A stretch of DNA of 11,339 bases from JBALVO01 sp036961445. GTDB lineage: Bacteria; Pseudomonadota; Gammaproteobacteria; Pseudomonadales; Halieaceae. Position numbers and translations under genes: made by a program. Each line of letters begins with the position of its first letter. The stretch's first letter is position 1. Positions 6,253-11,339 of the stretch are shown piece by piece. Where the stretch lies: assembly GCA_036961445.1 (NCBI GenBank), contig JBALVO010000122.1, positions 1 through 11,339 of the forward strand. The letters run 5' to 3'. The notes beneath the pieces were generated by a model, which did no database searches, was not told where the DNA came from, and saw nothing but the letters and a program-made list of their open reading frames with translations.

Positions 6253-8052
6253 TTGAGCGAGAACCTAGCCAGTCTGGAGCCAAAACACGGTAGCGGCAGC
6301 GATACAAGAATTCTCGTTGAGCAAATCAAGACGCTCTACGAGTCTATTGCCTCCCTTGTACTGATCAACCTGGTTGTCAGCGCAGCACTCTTGTTCGCTT
6401 TCTGGGATCTGGTCGCACACAGCTGGCTACTGAGCTGGATGGCTGGATTGCTGCTCATGCTTTGCGTTCGGGTAGCTGTCTATTTGCAGTTCAAACGGCG
6501 CTTTGATGCGAGCAAGCTCAGGCAATACCAGGCCTTTCTCATTCTGGGAAGCGCCTCAGCCGGCATTATCTGGGGAACCGGGGGACTGATCATGTTCGTA
6601 CCCGGCCAACTGGACTATCAGTTGCTTATTCTGCTGAGCCTGCTTGCCATGGCTGGCGGATCGGCCTTCTCACTGAGTATCTACCTGCCCGCATACTTTG
6701 CCTTCGTACCCGCTATGTTAGCGCCGATTACGATCCACTTGTTTCTAACTGGAGACAGCATTCATATCGCGCTTGGTGCTCTGACTTTGATATTTCTGAT
6801 AGCGCAGACCCTGTTTAATATCAAAATTAACAGGAGTCTCACCAGCACGATGGCTCTTCGTTTTGAGAATCTGGAACTCATTGATCAACTGCAGGTACAG
6901 AAAGCTGAGGCCGAAAGAGCTAATATGGCCAAATCAAGCTTTCTGGCGACGGCCAGCCACGACCTGCGCCAACCACTGTATGCCTTAACTTTATTTACAT
7001 CTGCGCTCGAAGAGCGCATCACTGCAGCGGATCACCGAAAAATCATCCATCAGATCAAACGGTCCGCTGAAGCATTACAAAGCCTTTTTGACGCCTTACT
7101 CGACATATCAAAACTCGATGCGGGCACTGTCGATATTCACAAGACAGACTTTTCGCTAACAGCAATATTGGAGACACTGGCGCACGAGTTTGAGCCACAG
7201 GCTACTGAAAAAAACCTAACGATTAGTTGGCCGCTGGAATCCTTCGATGTACACAGCGATCCTATCTTGCTGCAGCAAATACTGCGCAACTACATCTCTA
7301 ATGCCATCCGCTACACAAAGACGGGTGGCATTACCGTGCACTGCATGCCACACCATAACTGCGTAAAGATCGGCGTCAGAGATACTGGAGTCGGCATCGT
7401 CCTTGACGACCAGAACACCATTTTCGAAGAGTACTATCAGCTCGGAAACCCTGAGAGAGATCGCCAAAAAGGGCTGGGGCTTGGGCTTGCCATTGTGCAA
7501 CGTGCTGCCGACCAGTTGGGGCATGACATTGAGGTGACGTCAAAGCCCGGACACGGTTCGACCTTTTCCGTCACGGTCGATAAAGCCACCGGGACAGCGA
7601 CTCAGATGAGCGCAGCCACACCGTCCTCGGCCAGCACATCGTTACATTCGCAGCCATTGATTGTGGTAATAGACGATGACGAAAGCGTTCGTGACGGGAT
7701 GCAACAGTTGCTAAGCCTCTGGGGCTGCGAACTAGTAATTAGTGAAAACCAGGCAGATGCGATTGCCAAGCTCAGTGCTTACCAAAAACCGCCAGATGGT
7801 ATTATCTGTGATTTCCGTTTGCGTGATAATCACACTGGCCTTGAAGCCATTGACGCTATTCATATTGCCTGTGGCCCTAATATTCCTGCGCTCATTGTTA
7901 CCGGCGATACCGAGAAAGCCCTACTGATTGAACTGAAATCCAGCGGGCATCAGGCACTGCACAAACCTGTATCAGCGGCGAAAATCAGAGCTTTCTTGCG
8001 CAGCTTGCCAGGCCAAAAAAGTCGAGCCCTGGTTAGAGCCGCGCCCCACTAG
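6253..8052 (+). CDS. Membrane-bound hybrid histidine kinase with C-terminal receiver domain (NahK/ErcS'-like)
   Basis: This 599-residue sensor kinase autophosphorylates on a histidine and can pass the phosphate to a receiver domain. The N-terminal 190 residues carry six likely membrane segments (about 34-52, 58-78, 94-116, 121-143, 146-165, 170-190). I recognise no named sensor family in them. A helical linker (200-228) leads to the HisKA domain with SHDLRQPL, H236 being the phospho-acceptor. The ATPase domain shows the N-box LRNYISNAIRY (344-354), DTGVGI (377-382) and GLGLGLAI (407-414). After a Ser/Thr/Ala-rich linker (about 444-466) comes a receiver with D474-D476, phospho-acceptor D520 (ICDFRL), T550 and K571. 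The SHDLRQPL-type kinase plus receiver, next to a LuxR-type regulator, resembles NahK/ErcS' systems. It is divergent from the secretion operon and converges on the regulator gene. The activating signal is unknown. Confidence 0.92.
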   Translation: MSENLASLEPKHGSGSDTRILVEQIKTLYESIASLVLINLVVSAALLFAFWDLVAHSWLLSWMAGLLLMLCVRVAVYLQFKRRFDASKLRQYQAFLILGSASAGIIWGTGGLIMFVPGQLDYQLLILLSLLAMAGGSAFSLSIYLPAYFAFVPAMLAPITIHLFLTGDSIHIALGALTLIFLIAQTLFNIKINRSLTSTMALRFENLELIDQLQVQKAEAERANMAKSSFLATASHDLRQPLYALTLFTSALEERITAADHRKIIHQIKRSAEALQSLFDALLDISKLDAGTVDIHKTDFSLTAILETLAHEFEPQATEKNLTISWPLESFDVHSDPILLQQILRNYISNAIRYTKTGGITVHCMPHHNCVKIGVRDTGVGIVLDDQNTIFEEYYQLGNPERDRQKGLGLGLAIVQRAADQLGHDIEVTSKPGHGSTFSVTVDKATGTATQMSAATPSSASTSLHSQPLIVVIDDDESVRDGMQQLLSLWGCELVISENQADAIAKLSAYQKPPDGIICDFRLRDNHTGLEAIDAIHIACGPNIPALIVTGDTEKALLIELKSSGHQALHKPVSAAKIRAFLRSLPGQKSRALVRAAPH

Positions 8053-8657
8053 ACAAACGCCGCACCGACCAGTGCAGCTTGTGTGCGGTTCTTTACTCCC
8101 AGTATTTTGAGTATAGCGGTAACGTGCATTTTAATGGTCGCCTCGGCTATGCCCAGTTGCGCAGCGATCTGCTTATTCGAAGCGCCGCTTACCAACACGG
8201 CCAGAACCTCGAACTGGCGCGTGGTTAAGGTACTATCACCACCGCGCCCCACGGCATCCCCGAACAGTGTGGCCGCTGGCGGAGTATAAAGGCCACCTGC
8301 CAACATCAAACGTATCGCCCCCAACATCACCTTGCTGCTGATATTCTTGTGTATATAACCCATCGCAGAGGTTGCCATAACCCTGTCCACATCCTCCTGC
8401 CGAACGGACGCCGACAAAATAGCTATCGGCACGGTTGGATATCGTTTGTTGGTCGACTCAAGGATGGAAAATCCGTCTGCGCCGGGGATTTTGAGATCCA
8501 ACAACATAAAGTCCAGATCCTGATGTTCAGCTAGCGCCGCAAAAGCGGACTCTGAATCGCCAGCCTCAATAACACGGACATCTTCAGCCAGCTCGCGCAG
8601 CAGGAGGCATACGCCCTCGCGAAACAACGCATGATCATCAACCAGGAGAATTTTCAT
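8049..8657 (-). CDS. LuxR/NarL-family response regulator
   Basis: This 202-residue DNA-binding response regulator is probably phosphorylated by the adjacent kinase. The receiver occupies about 1-115, with D7 and D8 in MKILLVDDHALF, phospho-acceptor D54 (LLDLKIPGADG), S82 and K104 (GYIHKN). The LuxR/GerE helix-turn-helix occupies about 140-202, with LTTRQFEVLAVLVSGASNKQ followed by IAAQLGIAEATIKMHV. I chose the ATG at 8657 because the receiver core begins there. The frame stays open upstream to 8786, but those 43 residues do not resemble any domain. The Shine-Dalgarno is weak (GGGT about 12 bases upstream). The gene converges on the kinase gene and both TAG stop codons share the CTAG at 8049-8052. 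Similar regulators include AgmR/ErbR-like proteins. Targets are unknown; the secretion operon is a reasonable guess. Confidence 0.92.
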   Translation of the reverse strand: MKILLVDDHALFREGVCLLLRELAEDVRVIEAGDSESAFAALAEHQDLDFMLLDLKIPGADGFSILESTNKRYPTVPIAILSASVRQEDVDRVMATSAMGYIHKNISSKVMLGAIRLMLAGGLYTPPAATLFGDAVGRGGDSTLTTRQFEVLAVLVSGASNKQIAAQLGIAEATIKMHVTAILKILGVKNRTQAALVGAAFV

Positions 8658-8787
8658 GTGCGAGAGTTTACCCGCTTTGTTGAAGCCGAGCACCGATAAG
8701 CGTGAGTATTTCGCTATTGCTGAGTCCCTGATCCTGTTCACGCGAATGCACGAAACCAGCCGCATATTGAGCAGGAACTGGCACAAC

Positions 8788-8817
8788 GCCAGGCCAAGTC
8801 GTAAATGTCAGGCTGGC
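8788..8817 (-). terminator. Weak hairpin just after the metallo-hydrolase stop codon
   Basis: In minus-strand RNA, GCCAGCC (8817-8811) can pair with GGCCTGGC (8795-8788) with one bulged base and a 15-base loop. It begins directly after the TGA at 8821-8819. No U-run follows, so termination here is only possible. Confidence 0.25.
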
Positions 8818-8818
8818 T

Positions 8819-9772
8819 TCAGCAAGCAAGCGCACCACGTTGCAACCACACCTGCAAACCCTGGGCATTGAGGTCCATGTCAAACGCCAGCAGCTCGCGT
8901 AATTCCGCGTTCGACCTGCCGGTATCCAGCTCTTGCATCAGTTTCAGGGTGTAGTCTGTTAACACCTGTTCCAGCGCCACTTTGTCGCCCTGGCAGGTTG
9001 TTGCCAAGTCGCGGTATGCCTTCACCTGCTGCCCCAACGTGTTCGCCAGTTCATTGCTATAGGCCAGCTCGCCATAATGAGTGAGATACACACGCTGCGG
9101 CTGGTAACTGGCGAGCGTTTCAAGTGAGGCCAGAAAGGCTTGCGGGGAAAATTGCGTTGGTGTGGTGGTGGGCAACAGAAAATCGCCACTGGCAAAGCGC
9201 AACCACGGATAACTGATGCCAAACATATCGCCACTGAACCAACCCTGACTCAGCTCATCCCAGACACAAAAATGATGATCAGCATGGCCACGGGTATGGC
9301 GAAATTCCAGGCGGCGACCTGCCAGACTAACGGCCTGGCCATCCTCCATTTCCTGGATACGACTGTGCGGTATGGGCTGGATCTCTCCATACAACTTCTG
9401 AAACTGTTGCGGCCCATACACCTCCTGCGAACTGGCAATCAGCCGCGCAGGGTCGGCCATATGCCGCGCGCCGCGCGGATGTATCAGCAAAGTGGCATGG
9501 GGAAAAGCCGCCATCATGGCGCCGGCACCGCCGGCGTGATCCAGGTGTACATGTGTGGGAATAACGTAGCGCACCTGCTCCGCAGTAATCCCTTTGGCCG
9601 CGATCACCTGCTGCAGGTTGGCAACACTGTGCGCCGTACCCGTTTCTATAATCGCGCATTCACCGTCCTGCTCCATCAGGTAAAAGCAGGCCAGACCATG
9701 ACGGATATAGTTGGCATCTATGCAGGTGATGCCGCAGCCCAGCGATTCGCTGATCGGTTTAGCGGCGGACAT
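8819..9772 (-). CDS. MBL-fold metallo-hydrolase (glyoxalase II-like)
   Basis: This is a 317-residue protein of the metallo-beta-lactamase superfamily, likely a cytoplasmic hydrolase with a two-metal centre. All classic ligands are visible: H74, H76, D78 and H79 in THVHLDHAGG, then H163 (TRGHADHH), D182 (FSGDMFG) and H232 (LTHYGE). The domain core covers about 10-235. A helical C-terminal extension of some 80 residues follows, which may shape the substrate pocket or dimer face. The substrate cannot be read from the sequence. The ATG at 9772 lies inside the end of the upstream DUF389-fusion gene, 14 bp before that gene's end, with GGAGG 9 bases upstream, so translation is probably coupled. Co-transcription with a lipid-kinase/DUF389 protein might hint at lipid or ester metabolism, but this is weak inference. 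Confidence 0.92.
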   Translation of the reverse strand: MSAAKPISESLGCGITCIDANYIRHGLACFYLMEQDGECAIIETGTAHSVANLQQVIAAKGITAEQVRYVIPTHVHLDHAGGAGAMMAAFPHATLLIHPRGARHMADPARLIASSQEVYGPQQFQKLYGEIQPIPHSRIQEMEDGQAVSLAGRRLEFRHTRGHADHHFCVWDELSQGWFSGDMFGISYPWLRFASGDFLLPTTTPTQFSPQAFLASLETLASYQPQRVYLTHYGELAYSNELANTLGQQVKAYRDLATTCQGDKVALEQVLTDYTLKLMQELDTGRSNAELRELLAFDMDLNAQGLQVWLQRGALAC

Positions 9773-11339
9773 TCAGTTGCGCCTCCAGTACGATCGGCTC
9801 TCCTATGTTGTCGCTAAAGCGTTTTTTGAGTTCGTCCACATGTGTTTCATTCAGACGCTCGGGAGAACTCAGCACAACCCGCACCAGGTAAGGATCACCC
9901 ACCACTACACGAATATCCGTCACCCCCACCACCATACCGGACAATTCCACCAGCCCCTGCGGCACCTGTGCATAGATTTGTTCCAGTATGCGATCTTTGT
10001 GCACCAGCTTGATAAAGGCCACATACAGCGGCGCACTAATTACCACCATTATTAGCAGCGTGATACCAAGCCCGGTACGCGCTCTCTTGAACGGAGCAAA
10101 ACCCAATACCAGGAACGTGGCGCTCGCGGCCAGGGCGATACCTACCAGGTTGGTAATAAGTAATAGCAAAGCGCCACCGGCCATTCCCCAGTCTGCCCAG
10201 CCAAGCCCGATACCAGCCACGGATAGCGGTGGCACCAGCGCTACAGCAATAGCCACGCCCGCCAGGCTCTTGGCGATCTCCTCCTTGGCATGGGCATAGG
10301 CTCCGGCAATGCCAGAGATAACAGCAATCAATAGATCCAGCAAGGTAGGTGACATACGCGCCTGCATCTCTGCAGTAGGCACTTCCAGCGGCATAACCCA
10401 GGCCAAAATTATGCCACAGGCGAGCCCCCAACTAATGCCAACCAACAGTGTTTTCAGCGACCTGCGGATAAGGTTTGCTTCGGTGCGAGCCAGTCCCATG
10501 GCCAGCGAGACAACCGGGGACATCAGGGGTGCCAGGATCATCGCTCCGATAATAACCGGCGCTGAATTGGCGTAAAGCCCACTCAATGCGAGCAAAACGC
10601 TCAACACCATAAGCACCTGGTAAGACGAGGACGCACTGGCCTTGTCGCGCAGTGCCACAAACAGTTCCCGATAATCTTCCTCGGCGGCATGACTGAACAG
10701 CGGCAGCTTCCTGGCAACCAATGGCCGCGCGGCATCATCGGTGGGAATGTTATTAAGCCTTACGGTTTCCTTGTCACTGGACTTCTGTTCCTCCTGACGT
10801 GGCACCAGAGCGGGCCCGGGCAACAGTCGCAAACGCTCTGGCAACACCCGCAGTTCAATTTCAGAGGAGTGCACCGGTTTGCCATCGAGCAAGTACTCAG
10901 CACCTTGCGGTGCCACTACATGTATCCGGTCACTCTGGATCAAGCCCAGTGAGCCAGGCAATTGCGACAAACTGATTTTCTGCGGCCAAAGCAGCCGCAG
11001 TATGAACCACAGATAACTGATCACGCTGCGCGGCGCCAGTGCCAACACCGACAATCGCCCGTCAGAGAGACTCAAGTCTTCCGAAAAACTGCGCTCCACC
11101 AGTGTGCTCTGGGTTTGTCCAAGAGCAACCAGGCCCAGCGCCGCTAACTGAATTTCTCGCTCCTTGCCGGTGGTTACCTGGTAAGAACCAAGACGCATTT
11201 TGCCCAGTCCTTTAAGAGCGCCCCGCAACAGGCTCCAACTCGTCTGGTGGCGATTAATATCGTTGGGCCGCAGGGCCAGCACCCGGCCTATCACCACCGA
11301 CGAAAAAACCACTTCGTCGTTGCAGGTCAGAACATCCGC
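9759..11339 (-). CDS. Lipid-kinase-like / DUF389 fusion membrane protein (N-terminus outside window)
   Basis: The frame is open from the right edge to the TAA at 9761-9759, giving 526 visible residues. A GTG at 11312 could be read as a start, but the nine codons before it (ADVLTCNDE) are open and fit the domain, so the gene almost surely continues beyond the window. Residues 1-175 resemble the C-terminal half of a diacylglycerol/sphingosine kinase domain of the YegS type: SLSDGRLSVLALAP, then HVVAPQGAEYLLDGKPV and ELRVLPERLRLLPG. The GGDGT nucleotide-binding part would lie outside. After an acidic linker (about 178-215), residues 217-445 form a DUF389 membrane domain with about six segments, including APVIIGAMILAPLMSPVVS and VAIAVALVPPLSVAGIGL. 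A soluble tail of about 80 residues follows. DUF389 has no agreed function. The gene overlaps the downstream metallo-hydrolase gene by 14 bp. Confidence 0.85.
   Translation of the reverse strand, partial: ADVLTCNDEVVFSSVVIGRVLALRPNDINRHQTSWSLLRGALKGLGKMRLGSYQVTTGKEREIQLAALGLVALGQTQSTLVERSFSEDLSLSDGRLSVLALAPRSVISYLWFILRLLWPQKISLSQLPGSLGLIQSDRIHVVAPQGAEYLLDGKPVHSSEIELRVLPERLRLLPGPALVPRQEEQKSSDKETVRLNNIPTDDAARPLVARKLPLFSHAAEEDYRELFVALRDKASASSSYQVLMVLSVLLALSGLYANSAPVIIGAMILAPLMSPVVSLAMGLARTEANLIRRSLKTLLVGISWGLACGIILAWVMPLEVPTAEMQARMSPTLLDLLIAVISGIAGAYAHAKEEIAKSLAGVAIAVALVPPLSVAGIGLGWADWGMAGGALLLLITNLVGIALAASATFLVLGFAPFKRARTGLGITLLIMVVISAPLYVAFIKLVHKDRILEQIYAQVPQGLVELSGMVVGVTDIRVVVGDPYLVRVVLSSPERLNETHVDELKKRFSDNIGEPIVLEAQLNVRR
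9782..9786 (-). promoter_or_regulatory. Shine-Dalgarno of the MBL gene inside the DUF389-fusion gene
   Basis: GGAGG on the minus strand lies 9 bases before the ATG at 9772 and within the last codons of the upstream gene. It supports this ATG as the start, with translation coupled to the upstream gene. Confidence 0.7.

Noticed and set aside
6024..6307. Two minus-strand open frames (67 and 76 residues) in the divergent region
   Set aside because: They overlap the kinase promoter or start, have no ribosome binding site and overlap each other in different frames.
8658..8786. 43-residue N-terminal extension of the response regulator
   Set aside because: The receiver domain begins exactly at the ATG at 8657. 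The extension has no domain character and its ATG at 8786 has no convincing ribosome binding site.
9140..9817. 225-residue open frame on the plus strand opposite the MBL gene
   Set aside because: It is antisense to a gene with all catalytic motifs; its translation is low in domain character and is best explained as a shadow of the real frame.
11310..11312. GTG at 11312 as the start of the DUF389-fusion gene
   Set aside because: The frame stays open to the window edge, and the residues before the GTG continue a kinase-like domain whose first half would otherwise be missing.

Overview
The window looks like chromosomal DNA of a Gram-negative, probably marine gammaproteobacterium. This is inferred from the gene families: a type I secretion exporter, a NahK/ErcS'-like hybrid kinase with a LuxR-type regulator, a DUF389 membrane protein and a short-chain acyl-CoA synthetase. 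No rRNA, tRNA, CRISPR array, transposase or integrase was seen. The genus cannot be fixed from what is here.

Layout. (1) Bases 1-268, plus strand: the last part of an AMP-forming acyl-CoA synthetase, cut by the window edge. (2) Bases 390-5898, minus strand: a three-gene type I secretion cassette read right to left. It holds a 780-residue secreted protein (5898-3556), an ABC exporter ATPase/permease of the PrtD/AprD type (3433-1718) and an HlyD-type periplasmic adaptor (1709-390). A 12-bp stem hairpin lies between the substrate and exporter genes, and a small hairpin sits on the exporter stop/adaptor start junction. No TolC-type outer-membrane protein gene is in the window. (3) Bases 5899-6252: a 354-bp divergent regulatory region. 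(4) Bases 6253-8052, plus strand: a six-TM hybrid histidine kinase with a receiver domain. Converging on it, and sharing its CTAG at the stop codons, is a LuxR/NarL-type response regulator on the minus strand (8657-8049). (5) Bases 8819-11339, minus strand: a metallo-beta-lactamase-fold hydrolase. It overlaps by 14 bp the end of a larger membrane protein that joins the C-terminal half of a diacylglycerol/sphingosine-kinase-like domain to a DUF389 membrane domain. That gene runs off the right edge.

How the parts may work together. The secreted protein has no N-terminal signal peptide, no cysteine and no RTX nonapeptides. It ends in Asp-Leu-Phe-Val, like the C-terminal signals of PrtD/AprD-type substrates, so it is most likely the cargo of the exporter next to it. 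The kinase is divergent to this cassette and paired with the regulator, so the two-component system may control the cassette; this is inference from position. The least explained items are the roughly 385-residue C-terminal region of the cargo protein, its N-terminal domain, and the lipid-kinase/DUF389 fusion.
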